A stretch of 64,000 nucleotides of DNA from Taeniopygia guttata (taxonomy: Eukaryota > Chordata > Aves > Passeriformes > Estrildidae): contig NC_133064.1 in NCBI RefSeq assembly GCF_048771995.1, positions 27,941,001 to 28,005,000 on the forward strand, read 5' to 3'. Positions 47,905 to 59,343 of this stretch are shown here, piece by piece. The notes beneath the pieces were generated by a model, which was not told the DNA's origin, ran no database searches, and saw only the letters and a program-made list of their open reading frames with translations. Both the position numbers and the translations under genes were made by a program. Every line of letters starts with the position of its first letter. The stretch's first letter is position 1.

Positions 47905-48355
47905 TGTGAGAAATGACGCTCACTTTTAAAATTTCAAAGGTGTATTAAACCTTAACAAAAATACAACAAAGGACTGAATAAGGAAAAATTACAACACTGG
48001 GAGTCTCCATGACCAGCAGTCACATACTCCCCTACAAAATGGATGCTCTGGCTTTTATACCCTTAGCCCTCCCAAAGTTTTGTCAGTCAACTCCTTCTCT
48101 GTCATCCATTGATGGAGATTACTTTCTTACATCTTGATTGGAGGTCAGGTGTTGTCATGTCGCACCTCCTAGTAATAAGCCAGCCCTCCCCAAATGCCCT
48201 GACTACCAAGGCTATTACAAGGGGGAGGGGAAAGAGGACTATGGGAGAACATATTACAATAACATCACTATACATCTACAAAACTTCCCTTAGCATGCAC
48301 ATAATATCTATCTCTTAATTGTGAGAGCAAACTATCACATTACTAATGTATAACA
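47905..48355 (-). mobile_element. LTR I, probable solo LTR
   Basis: About 450 bp; on the minus strand TGTTATACATTAG...CATTTCTCACA. It includes a gcttttataccc (TATA-like region in reverse) and an rc poly(A)-like run. No clear TSD was found; the left flank is cccac and the right is acccc. Confidence 0.5.
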
Positions 48356-48418
48356 ACCCCCCCCTTTTCCTTTTCTATAAGTCATTTGGCTCGAACAATT
48401 AACTCTCATTTTTGATAG

Positions 48419-49814
48419 TGTTGTGGTTTGACACGGGAAAAGAATTTTCTCGGAAGGAAGAGGTCAGTCCAGTCAGGGGTCAGGTTTGGATACTGACACT
48501 TGGGGTGACCAATTGAAGGTGGACGCACCTCTGAGAACACAGAGGGGTTAAAAGCGTAATTCCCAGAACTCCCTCTCTTTGGTTCTGGTCAGCAGAGAGT
48601 GCAAACCTCCCCTGCCCAGGCCAGGCTGGGTGGGGGAGGGGAAAAGTCATGTGGCCTGGGGAGGTAGGCCAGGGGGGAAGGATCGGGAACCAAGCTGGGC
48701 CAGCTCCTGCGGACGGAAGGGTGGAGAACTTCTGAGATGTCTTTGTTCCCCCTTCCCCCCCCCCAACCTACTAGAGGGAAAAGAGATAGAGAGCCTGTAG
48801 ACACCTGGAAGTTTTCTGGCAGAGGAGAAGGGGGGGGGGGGGGGGAAGATGCCCAACGTGGGAGACTTGAGATGGAGTCCTGGGCCGAGATTTCAGCTGT
48901 TTGGGGAGTCTGGAACTTTTAACACTTTCCTGGGAAATGAAGGCTTTGTGAAATATTACTCCTCCTCAATTTCAAGGAAAGAGAGACAGCCTGGGACCTC
49001 AGACGTTAGGAAAAAAAGGTTGGGGGGAGATGATGAAGTGGCTTTTGGCTGGACTCTTCTTGTTAACCATAGACTGAACCACTCCTTCTTCCAAGAGAGA
49101 CTGCATTTTAGGGGGATGCAATGGTGAGCCAAGAGACCTCCTTCAGCAACTACCAGTTCTGGAATGGACAGAGGAAAGCTGAGGAGGGTGTGATGATGCC
49201 CTCTGTCTTCAGAGAAGAAGAGAAGACGATCTCTGTTCTTGGACCCTCGGCCCCAGGGGAAAATGGGGGGGACTGTTGTCCCGAAATGAGACACTGGACT
49301 GTTGTTCCTGTTGGTCCTTGGCAAAGCATCATTAAAGGAGCCCTATAAGCAGTCTCTGTCCATGCACAGTGGTGAGAGCACTGTGACATGGAGAGGAGAA
49401 CGTCACACTGGCCGGTGTGTCTGGGCAGTGCCACGTGTGACATGGAAACACAAGAGGTGGCAGCTGTGTTTCCTGGGGGTCTATGGTGCAAGGGAGACTC
49501 CTCTCTCCCCTGATGGACTGAGTATTGATTATGTGGAAGGGTGAACAGTTGATTAAGGGTCCAAATCTCGCTGTGATTTGTTGGAGTTGGGTGGTGGGAG
49601 GAGGAATGTTTGAAAGGTTTTCATTTCAAATTTTGTGTGTTTTTTTTTTCCTTCTTTTTTTCTTTTATAGTAGTAGTAGTAGTGTAATAAAGTTTTTCCT
49701 TTGTTATTAAGTTTGGCCTGCTTTGCTCTGTTCTCAATCGCATTTCACCGCATTCTATTGCTAGGCTGCATTTTCATGGGGGCGCTGGCATTGTGCCAGT
49801 GTCAAACCATGACA
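48419..49814 (+). mobile_element. solo LTR A2
   Basis: 1396 bp, TGTTGTGGTTTGACA...TGTCAAACCATGACA, with AATAAAG near 49687. The flanks gatag and gattc agree at 3 of 5 positions, so a TSD is only suggested. It aligns with A1 and A3 over the full length. Confidence 0.88.
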
Positions 49815-50187
49815 GATTCCAATAATCTACTCGTACTTCTCAAAAAAAAAAATTTTTAAGGAGTCATACTAGCATCTGTTGATGTGGGCAAGGACAGTGG
49901 GAACAGAAGAAAAAAATCCCAGGTTTTCCTTAGACACTCTTATTTGGAATGGACAAAATGGGACATCATAGAGGTCCAGTATGACTTTTTTTTTTTTTTT
50001 ACCCCCATCTACTGTACTTATGGGGTTGCTACCCATAGCAGGTGTATCTTAGTGCCGAGTACAGAGGCCACCTGTTATATTAAAAGACAATTGGGGAATC
50101 ACAGAGGTCTGGTATGGCCTTCTTGCCCCCACCTTGCCATGGCTAGGGGGTTGCTACCTGCAGCAGGGCTATAATCTTCTTGGTGGC
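49815..50187 (-). other. unassigned ERV-like fragment with internal duplication
   Basis: A stretch between A2 and A3 that continues at 51590. Two halves resemble each other: 49965-50045 and 50095-50170 share a t/cacagaggtc ... acccccatct/gcccccacct ... gggttgctacc pattern. It lies between beta RT and delta env on the minus strand, so it may be beta 5' sequence. I recognise no domain. Confidence 0.4.
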
Positions 50188-51589
50188 TGTCGTGGTTTGA
50201 CATGGAAGGGACTTTTCTCAGGAAGTTGGTAGTCAAACCAATCAGTGGTCACGTTTGGATACTGGCACTGGGAGTGACCACTGAAGGCTGGACACGCGTC
50301 TGAGAACACAAGGGGTTTAAAAGCAAGAACTCCCAGGGGAACTTTCTCTTTTTGGTTCTGGTCAGTGTGGAGAGCAGACTCTCCCCTGCCCAGACACGGG
50401 CTGGGTGGGGGAGGGGCAGCCATGCGGCCTAGGCTGAGGTAGGCCAAAGCATTGAGGGACTGGAACCAGGCTGGAGGGTGGAGGAAATCTGGGATGTTTG
50501 TGTTCCCCCCCCCCACCGAGTCTCTCTGGAGAGAGAGAAAGACACAGCGACGGTGCCAGCAGTACATCGGCAGAGGAGAAGGAGGGGGGGGAAGGTGCCC
50601 AGTCATGGGAGCTAGAGGTCTGGGCAGAAATCCCAGCCATCCAGGGAATTTGAGACGCTTAACCTCTTCTTGGATGACAAAAGCTTTGTGAAATATTACT
50701 CCTCCTTGATCTGAAGGGGAAGAGATGGTCTGGGAGTGAGAGGTCAGAAGAAGATGGGGAAATGAATTATAGTGTGGGAGGAGATGATGGAGTGGCCTTG
50801 GCTGGACTTTTCTTGTATAGCCATACACTGAACTAATTTCTCCTGCCAGAGAGGCTGCATTTTTAGGGGGATGCAGTGATGAGCCAAGAGACCTGCTTCA
50901 GCAGCTGAGAGTGATAGGAGTGGAGTGAACAGAGAAAAAGTTGAGAAGGGTTGTGGCGATGCCGTCTGTCTTCAGAGAAGAAGAACAGAAGAGGAAGATC
51001 TCTGGTTTTGGACCCTCGGCCCCAGGGGAAAATGGGGGGGACTGTTGTCGCAAAAATGAGAAACTGAACTGTTGTTTTTCTTTAGTCCTTGGCAAAGCAT
51101 CCTTAAAAAGAAACCCTATGAGTAGTCAGTTCATGCACGGTCGTGAGACCACTGTGACATGGAAAGCAGAGTGTCACCATAGCAGATTTTCTCCAGGCAG
51201 TGCCATGTGTGACATGGAAACACCAGAGGTTGCAGCTGTGTTTCTTGGGGGTCTGTGGTACAGGAGAGACTCCTCTCTCCCTTGATAGACTGAATATTGA
51301 TTATCTGAAGGGTGGGAACCTGACTGAGGGTCCAAGTTGTGTCTCACTGTGGTTTGTTGGAGTTGGGTGGGGGGAGGAGGAATGTTTTAGAAGGTTTTCA
51401 TTTTGGGTTTAGTGTGTGTTTTCTTCTTTTTTTTTTCCTTTTATCATAGTAGTAGTTTAATAAAGTTCTTTTCTTTGTTATTAAGCTTGGGCCTGCTCTG
51501 CTCTGTTCTGGATCGCATCTCACAGCATTCATTTGGGAAGGTGCATTTTCATGGGGGCACTGGCATTGCGCCAGTGTCAAACCATGACA
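50188..51589 (+). mobile_element. solo LTR A3
   Basis: 1402 bp with 15-bp inverted termini TGTCGTGGTTTGACA and TGTCAAACCATGACA (one mismatch) and an exact 5-bp TSD gtggc (50183-50187 and 51590-51594). A TATA-like gtttaaaag near 50326 and AATAAAG near 51460 are more than 1.1 kb apart. Confidence 0.93.
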
Positions 51590-52055
51590 GTGGCGAACAC
51601 AGGGGTCACCCCAGTATTGCCCTCTATTTCTTGACTTACTCCGCTTGTTGGTTCCTAAGGAAACCACCCCAATACCTCTTACGGTTCCATGTGTACTTTC
51701 CCTCAACAGATGGTTGTAATTTCCATCTATTAAAACAGGACAATTACATCAATAACCAATACGGTTCAAACTCTTCATCCAAAACAGTCCTCGAGTTGTC
51801 TGGTGGAAGCTCGACTCTACTTTTCAGATGTCTTTGAGCTTCTTTGGTTATCTCTCACCTGGTCTGGATGTTATAGTCTATTCTTTGGGTTCTTTCACCA
51901 GGCATTTAATTTTGTCGACATGAGTCCACTCTCACTCTGCAGTTCACACAGCCAATTCAGTGGTTAGCAGTACCTACAAGGGACCTCCCCACTGAGGGGT
52001 TAAACTGAAGACAATGCACATAGCACAGCCTCATATGTTTCATTATTTGAAAGGG
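51590..52055 (-). other. unassigned ERV-like sequence between A3 and B2
   Basis: It resumes the host sequence interrupted by A3 (ggtggc-gaacacagggg). It has short broken frames and no recognisable domain. Confidence 0.4.
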
Positions 52056-52665
52056 TGTCTTGCTTTGAAAAGACAGGTGTCTGCTAAGGAAGGCAGGAGC
52101 CTCTCTTGAAATGGAAAATGCAAATCCCTTCCTTCTGAATTAAAGCTTTGAATTTAAGGGGCTCTCAAGCAAAGATATGGGAGTAGGAATAACAGTTTTT
52201 ATTAGGAAAAAATAAAAATAAAAGGCAGTAATACAAAACAGCACTGTCAGAGTCACAAAAATGACCTGACACCCTGTTAGTCTGGGTGTTGGTAGCGGTC
52301 GGATTAAATGTTGGCTGCAGTCTTCCTGCAGTGAGAAATGTGGTTCTGTTGAAGCAGTGATCCTGTAGAAGGGTGTAGTTTTCCTCTGATGGTCCAGTGG
52401 TGGTGTAGATGGGCCTGGTCTTCCTCTGGGAATCCAGTGGGAAAAGGCTGCTAAATCTCAGATTATATCCAAGCTCCTCCCCCTGTGCAGAGCATCTCAC
52501 AATGGGATGATGTAATTTTATCAGTCATGCAGTGAGATTCAATGGGCCATTAACATAAGATATTTCCCAGAGGGAGGATCAGTTGTGGAAAAGATAAAGA
52601 AAACTGCCCCACCTGGTTTTAACAGGTGGCCCAATTAACAGTAGATAACTGCCCCACCTCTAACA
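52056..52665 (-). mobile_element. LTR B2
   Basis: On the minus strand it starts TGTTAGAGGTGGGGCAG exactly where the delta env frame is broken, and it carries AATAAA near 52205. It aligns with B1. The lower boundary is tentative (TGTCTTGC on +) and no matching TSD was found, so a deletion at that end is possible. Confidence 0.7.
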
Positions 52666-53333
52666 GATGACAATAGAATACACACCCCTGGCCACATCTT
52701 GCATTTCCAACCTGAGACACATGCCTTCCCACTCTGGGAGTATCTTGGCCAATTTCCACTGGCTAGTACCTAATGCCAATAAAGACGATTGTAAGGGTTG
52801 CTTCAATTTGACTATATTGTTATCGGTTGCAGCCAATTTGTTAATTAACACCTCTGAATGTACCGTGTTCAAGACCCCCAGTCCTGTTCCCAGTATCCCC
52901 CTAAGATCTCTTTTTCGTTTAATTTTAGTAGGGGCACGCTTTTGCAACCAAGTGGTCCATTCTATAAAATAAGTTTTGAGGAATGGAGCACACACTCACC
53001 AAATGGCAGAGCCATTTACTTGTGTTTTCATCTCCACTCACTTCAGGGACCATTCTGGATTGAGCAATAGTCTTTGAATTCCTATCTTTTTGATTGCATG
53101 AGGTCCTATTTTGGTGATTGTGGGTTGAATTGTTTCTTTTGGGGTCTGAATGGGTATGGTCTGGGTGGTTATGGTTCCTGGTGTTGTGTTTTGAGGAGCT
53201 ATAGCAGGGTCATCACACGACTGAACGCAAACTTGAGTTATATTATAATTAATCTTGAACCCTGTGGTCTCACATCCCAATATTGCAATTCTGGACTCAG
53301 AACAATTAGTTAAGCATTTGTCGCAACACTCAG
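52666..53333 (-). pseudogene. ERV delta env: surface/transmembrane junction
   Basis: The frame 52660-52995 (111 codons) contains a basic KIKRKRD motif, as at a furin-type surface/transmembrane cleavage site. It is followed by a glycine- and leucine-rich GILGTGLGVLNTV fusion-peptide-like segment and a heptad region with LKQPLQSSLLALG. The frame at 53038-53415 precedes it with several cysteines (CDKCLTNCSES, CVQSCDD) and ends at LTR D2. Its membrane anchor and the 3' part are cut off by LTR B2. Confidence 0.8.
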
Positions 53334-54074
53334 TGTGGAGTTGTGCTTTTATATGTTTTACCACATTTGTATTATGTATAAGTTCGTTCCATGTACCCCC
53401 CGCGCTCTGTAACAACCCCCCCGGGTCTTCCCATCTCTCCCCGCGGTTTGTTGTCCCCGAGAAATTGCAAAGTCACTGTGTTTACCCCAGATGCCTGTCT
53501 GTCACTTGGCATCCCTTCCCCCCACCTGGAATCTTCCACCCGGGAAGCCGAGGGATAGGCAGATGACCTGGGACCCTCCACCTGTCTGCCTCCCATTGGA
53601 TGCACCCCTGCACCCCACTGCCCTCAGACCCCCCGTGGCATTACCCCATTGGCTGCCCCAGTTTTCCCCTGTCCTGTACTTAATCCACGGGCGCGGCACG
53701 CCCGCGGCTTTTCTCCTGGCAGGCACCCGCGCGTTGCCGCTGCCCCGCCCGAGCAGCCGCCGCTTCTCTCGGCCGGCTCCGGCGCGCGCCACTCCGCCCC
53801 GCTCGCCGGCGCGGCACAGACAAACACCGGCGCGGCAAGCTGTGGCCCCTTCGATTATTGCTCTCCCCGTTGGGTTGCAATAAAACGGAATTCTGCCCCC
53901 CGGAGAAAAGACTCTTTCCTTTTATTCGCTGTAGGACTCGCCGCTTGCTCTCAGACCCACACAGCCCCGCCCGAAGCCTGCGAGGGCTCAGCGGGAAGAA
54001 CAGAAGATCTGCCCGCGCTCCCCTTTCCCCCCGGAGCTAGCTGGGATAAGGGGGGGGAAAGAGAGCATACAGCA
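53334..54074 (+). mobile_element. solo LTR D2, inserted in delta env
   Basis: 741 bp, TGTGGAGTTGTGC...CATACAGCA, with an exact 6-bp TSD actcag (53328-53333 and 54075-54080). It contains AATAAAACGG near 53880. GC-rich frames on both strands here are LTR shadows. Confidence 0.93.
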
Positions 54075-54749
54075 ACTCAGTACCAATTTGAATGGGTTGT
54101 ATAGTTCCTCTGTGTGTTCTATCCTGAACAAACATTAATTCACATCCTTTGACATTTCTTCATGGCCACACCATTGCATTTGTAATTTTTAACATCTGCC
54201 ACAGAAACTTATGAGAGTTAAAGTCAGCAGCTTTCCCTTGACACATATACATGCCAGTCACATTTTATGTCAGTGGTATTGCATTGACATCTATTGTAGC
54301 CATTGCTAGGATCACAAGAGCCACAAGTTTCCAGGTTGCACCAACTTGATTTTCCATGGTGACTGTGGAGCCTTTTTGATCCTAGTGTGATGTATCCATG
54401 CAGCCTTCTCTTTGATCTTTATTGCATTGAAGGATGTGAGGAGCACTAGGAATGGTCCTTCCCACTCTGGTTCCAAAGTCTTCTGCAAGACACTACATAA
54501 ACATAATCTCCAGGTTGTATGGTATGTACTGGCCCATCAAATCCTCTACACCAAATTCCCAGTACACGTTTCTTGATTTTATTGAGTTGTTTCCCCGGGG
54601 CCACCATATATTCTGTTAGAGTTTCTTTCCCTATTTGTGCTGATGTTCCCTTTTGTATCTCATAGGGTTGCCCATACAGAATTTCAAAGGGGCTCAGACA
54701 TTCCTTTGCTCTTGGCTTAGTCCATATGCATAGGAGAGCTAAAGGAAGG
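54075..54749 (-). pseudogene. ERV delta: integrase C-terminus and env start
   Basis: On the minus strand the 54400-54749 part reads KECLSPFEILYGQPYEIQ and VHTIQPGDYVYV with LWNQSGKDHS, a gammaretrovirus-type integrase C-terminal domain. It is continuous with 59344 across K3. Below 54400 come broken env-leader frames. Confidence 0.78.
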
Positions 54750-55144
54750 TGTTACAGCATTTTTGAGAGAAAGAGGGCATGAATTGTGAAAGTTGAGCTA
54801 CTCCAGGCTAGGCCTCAGATTGAGGCCTGGTGGGGCCCTCAAAGCCTCTGACGCAGTTAGAAATTCAGGGTTGTGGCGCAGGTAGAAAATAGTCTTAAAG
54901 TACTGTGGGGACCACGGGGGGTGAACTAGTATAGGTTTTATGGTGTACAGTGCAGGCCGTTTTAAGGAAAAGGTAAACAATGTTAGCCTACCAATCAGAG
55001 TGTCTCTGTTTCTGTAAACTATATAGAAGCTTATATAAACTACCGCCTGATTTTGAATAAACGGAGAACGTTGCATTAATCATATTGATTGGATGTGCGT
55101 TTGTCTTGTCCAGTTTCCCGTTTCCCTGAGGTTCCCTGGCTTTA
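54750..55144 (+). mobile_element. 5' LTR of K3
   Basis: 395 bp, TGTTACAGC...GGCTTTA (a TA rather than CA end). It has a tatataaac promoter box near 55032 and AATAAACGG near 55056. Confidence 0.93.
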
Positions 55145-55146
55145 AG

Positions 55147-55166
55147 TGGCGCCCGCACAGGGACTC
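55147..55166 (+). promoter_or_regulatory. K3 primer binding site, tRNA-Lys type
   Basis: tggcgcccgcacagggactc follows the 5' LTR. It matches the tRNA-Lys3-type site with one visible mismatch. Confidence 0.85.
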
Positions 55167-55576
55167 AGGAGGCTCCGAGAAGGCTGCCAAATTACTTTTA
55201 GAGTAACGGGCAGTCAGGTTTGAGTCGCGCGACAGGAATTCAGGTCCAAATCGCCTCATGGTGACGGGACCGGGATCCCAAATTCACTTTTTGTGAACGG
55301 GGATCAGGTGGAACGGAGCAGAAGTCTCCAAACTCCGAATTGGGCCGTTTCCCAACGGGAGGAAAAAGACTCTTCGCATTGTTGTTTGCTTGCGAGAGTC
55401 CGTTGGAGCAGTGGGAAGACCTCGGCGTTCACAAAGGACCCGAATGGCGGGGGTGGACGTGGCCGAGGCCGGGGAGCTGGAGCGGGAGCTGCTGCCTTGC
55501 CGAAGAAAAGCGAGAGCGGAGCAGCCCGCGGAGACTGAGGTAAGCCGCGAACAGAAAGAGAGGGTGAAAGTTCACC

Positions 55577-56368
55577 ATGGATGGAGATTTACAGGCTTCA
55601 GTGCGGCTGCTCTTTCATATTCTCTCAAAGAGAGCTGAAAAAGTTAAAGAAGCCGATTTAGAACAGTTGGTCCTTTGGGCGAGAAGCAAAGGCAAGCTGC
55701 AAAAACCTTCGCTGATTTTTAGTAAAGTCGAATCGCAAGAGCTGGGGCAGCTGCTTTGGCACGCAGTGATAGAGGGCGGAGATGGGAGAGAAGCAGTGCT
55801 GGCCCCTCGCCCCCCCGCAGCAGCGGCGGCGGCGGCGAGCAACCCGGCGCGGCATGTCAATTGTAGCAGAAACAAGCGATCACAAAGCAAGATACAAAGG
55901 CAAGAAAAAGTTACAGAAAGCCCTTCCTCGTCCCTTGCGGAACGGGTTGGCAGAACTAAGGCAACGGACTGTGGCGGAGAGCAGCAGGGTGCGGCGGTGA
56001 GCACCGGCCAGCCGCCCGGGCGGATCGCAGAGCGGGGCCAGGCAGAGCGGGGCCAGGCAGAGCGGGGCCAGGCAGAGCGGGGCCGGCCAGCACCGAGCCT
56101 GAGGCGGCCCCGGGGCGGAGCGGACTTCGGCCGAGAGACAGAAGGCTCCTTGTTGCCGAGCAACAGCGCAAGGGTGGAGACGGACATTCCCCGGGGCTCG
56201 GCCGCGCTGGAGTCGGAGCAGGCGGGGCGCGGCCGCATCAGGAGCGTCTCCTCGCCCGTCCCCACAGTGACGCAGCAAGGACGGGAGCGAGACGGCGCCG
56301 CCCCCTCATCTCCCCGCAGCACCCAGCAATGGCGGCGGAGACGCTGCACAGCCTGGTTGCCACGGTAA
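55577..56368 (+). pseudogene. K3 gag, truncated matrix and linker
   Basis: 263 codons starting MDGDLQASVRLLFHILSKRA, preceded by a splice donor actgag|gtaagc at 55540. The matrix-like N-terminus (ADLEQLVLWARSKGKLQKPS) is shared with delta gag at 63879 and below. The part at 56035-56080 encodes GQAER three times from a 15-bp tandem repeat. The frame ends near a linker; no capsid or nucleocapsid follows. Confidence 0.85.
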
Positions 56369-56429
56369 CGACAACCCCGAGAGCAGCAGCGCCACCGATG
56401 GCGAGATGGCAACACTACAGCAAAAATGT

Positions 56430-57640
56430 CAACAGAATTTTTTCAGTTCCTCGCAAGAGTCAGAAGACATAATGAAAAAGTATAGCAGTACCGAGTGTTT
56501 TCCAAGAAACCAAGAGGGATGGACATTATGCAAATCAAAGTTATTTCAAATACAATGTGGATGAAAATTACTGTAAAACAAAAAAGGATAGAAATGTTAA
56601 TAATTATTTAATTGCTAAAAATGTCTTTGAAAGCAAAGATTTGAGAAAAGTCAGTCAGATGGAATGTTGGCATTGAGTTCACAATTTCTGTTTTTGAGTT
56701 TTTATAGATAATAAGATAAATAATAATTGTCAAGTTTTTATGGATAATGATAAGTAGTGATTGTTACTAATGTTATATGAATGCTTGACAAGATTGTTTT
56801 AAACTATTTTAAACATTTCTTGTTAATAGGTTGATCATATAATGTAAGTTGTCTGATTTTTGTGATAAGAATTATTATTAAGATGTTAAGATATTGAGGT
56901 GTTGTTTTAATATTTACAGTCAGTTTTCATATGTTTTATTGGTTTTTTTTTTAGGTGCTTGATTGTAAGATGTGTTTTTCAGGATCCTGTGTGTTTGATT
57001 TTTTAACTACTCATGTGTTTTCTTTATTCAATTTTCCATGCAGCTGCAGTTCATCTTTTAAAAATTTATAGTCCAAGTTCTGGTTCAAGATTTCAGACTT
57101 CAAATTCTCAGATTTTTGAAGAAAAGGTTTGTTGTATTTAGAGAATTTTTGTCTTGAAACAAATTTTAGACAGGTTCAATCATTTGATGTTTTGATAAAT
57201 TGTTAATAATAAGGTTTTTCACTTATAACTGTTATTTTTAAGACCTTTGCTTTAAACATATCCTCCAATTAGAGTTCGAGCTCTGGCCAGGCTCTGGCTC
57301 TACGTGGATGGTGTGATTGATCCAGATGTTTTCTGCATCAAAAAGTATTCAAGTCCTTTTGGCTTGACAATTTGACCATACAGGACAGCTGAGCCTCAAA
57401 GGAGGTTTTGGAGAGACATGATCCGGACATGTTTTATCCAAATCTCTGTTGTTTTAAGGTTTTTCAGCTGCTGCAGACTCTGGGATGACAATTTGATAGT
57501 GTAGCACTTGGTAACTGTGATTTTATATGTAATATTGATTGTGTATTATTTGATTGATTTTTATTTGTTGTTAGTTTCTTTACTATGTGCATTGTTTTGT
57601 TCTTAATGTTTTTCATGTTTATAACAAAGATGTTGATATT
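56430..57640 (+). other. K3 AT-rich spacer with conserved block at 57285-57510
   Basis: Low-GC sequence with no frame of note. The block at 57285-57510 aligns with K1 and K2 spacers (gctctggccaggctctg, then tttttcagctgctgcagact). Confidence 0.7.
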
Positions 57641-58948
57641 TCCATTTCTTCATGCAAGTTTTAGGGAACAGAATTGAGAGAGGACCCTCCAGTCCCTGTG
57701 GGGGTGTTGGGTTTGTTTGTGTTTTAACAGGTGCAGAATCAAAATGGATTTCAGTGAAGAATGTGGAACTTCTCAATTGCAAGAGGGCACTGATCTCTCC
57801 ACACGTGGATCAGAGGATGCACAGCAAAAGTGGATTGTGCAAAGATTTGTGTTTCACCCACAGAAGATCGTGGGCTTTGAGTTTTTTTTATAAGTGTGTT
57901 TTTAATGATATTATAGAATTTTTTTTGCTAAGTTTTTAATAAGTTTTAGTAATGCCTGTGATTTTTCTGTTCATCCTGCCATTGTCTTTCAATGGCAAAA
58001 GAAAAAGAGGGAGGTCCCAACGGGGATCAACAGAAATTCTACTTGAGTGAGTGTTTTTACCCATCCAACCAAGAAGTCGTGTGATGGACAGGACAGATGC
58101 TCTTGCTGCATTGATACGAAAAGGCAGAAACAGAATTTTAAAAATAGATGAAACAGAAAAATAAGTTGAAATATCATAAGTGTGAAGTTAGATTTATCAG
58201 AAGTTAGTTTATTAGAAGTTATAGTTTATGTTTAGAATTAAGATTGTTTCTTTCATGTTAGACAGGGTATTCAAGAACCTGAGAAGAATGTGGTGGGCCT
58301 CAATGTTTTTATTTCGCACTTGTTTAATTTTTGGAGTCTCGTTGGGTCCCATGGCAGAGTTCAAGACTTGGACCTGAGCTCAAATAAGTTTAAATAGCAC
58401 TCTGGGAGCGCAAGCTGTTGCATTTGTGCAAAACCTTAAATTTACTGATGGTAGTTTTCAAGAATTTGGTCTTTTGGGTTCTGTCCCAGGAAATTACTGT
58501 TTGATATTTGGATCTTATGCTACCAAACCAACTCAAGAAAATGGAAAATTGACAGATGACAACACTTGATTGTCTCCCAGATCACCATTGTATTACAACT
58601 ATTTAGAATATTGTAACAATTCGACTCCAAGAGGTAGTGCAGGAAAAACTGCCCCCAGGAACCTTCCTCATTTGTGGGGACCGAGCCTGGTCAGCAGTCC
58701 CTCAAAATGCTAGGGGAGGCCCATGTTATATCGGTAGGTTGATGCTTTTTGCTCCCACCATACATCAGGTTCTCGAATTGCCTCAGAAGACTCAACGAGC
58801 CAAACGCAGTGTTCTCCAAATGGACACTTCATTTGATAACTGGCTCAATTCTTCAGGTTTTTCTGGCTGGGTCAAAGACAGTGTGTGCAAAAATTAGTTC
58901 ATTGAGCCTTCACTCCAGCCTGAGTAGCTCAAAAGAAAAAGAGGGAAT
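57641..58948 (+). pseudogene. K3 env remnant
   Basis: The frame 58637-58897 reads LPPGTFLICGDRAWSAVPQN and GGPCYIGRLMLFAP, then a basic RAKRS motif. That pattern is the C-terminal surface subunit with a furin-type site of ERV env proteins. The upstream frame 57652-57939 is not recognisable. The transmembrane subunit is missing. A polypurine tract, aaaagaaaaagaggga, lies at about 58931-58946. Confidence 0.75.
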
Positions 58949-59343
58949 TGTTACAGCATTTTTGAGAGAAAGAGGGCATGAATTGTGAAAGTTGAGCTAC
59001 TCCAGGCTAGGCCTCAGATTGAGGCCTGGTGGGGCCCTCAAAGCCTCTGACGCAGTTAGAAATTCAGGGTTGTGGCGCAGGTAGAAAATAGTCTTAAAGT
59101 ACTGTGGGGACCACGGGGGGTGAACTAGTATAGGTTTTATGGTGTACAGTGCAGGCCGTTTTAAGGAAAAGGTAAACCATGTTAGCCTACCAATCAGAGT
59201 GTCTCTGTTTCTGTAAACTATATAGAAGTTTATATAAACTACCGCCTGATTTTGAATAAACGGAGAACGTTGCATTAATCATATTGATTGGATGTGCGTT
59301 TGTCTTGTCCAGTTTCCCGTTTCCCTGAGGTTCCCTGGCTTTA
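58949..59343 (+). mobile_element. 3' LTR of K3
   Basis: 395 bp, identical to the 5' LTR except for two substitutions by eye. It is followed by the TSD ggaagg. Confidence 0.93.

Larger units (their letters stand above)
54750..59343 (+). mobile_element. ERVK provirus K3 (LTR E family), young, lacks pol
   Basis: 4594 bp with an exact 6-bp TSD ggaagg (54744-54749 and 59344-59349). The two 395-bp LTRs differ at only two positions by eye (near 54978 and 55030). The order is LTR, lysine-type primer site, splice donor, gag fragment, AT-rich spacer, env fragment, polypurine tract, LTR. No protease, RT, RNase H or integrase was found, so it needs enzymes supplied by another element. Confidence 0.93.

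Noticed and set aside
53491..54104. GC-rich frames that could suggest a proline-rich host protein
   Set aside because: They lie inside solo LTR D2, which has a perfect 6-bp TSD, and several frames overlap on both strands as expected from base composition.
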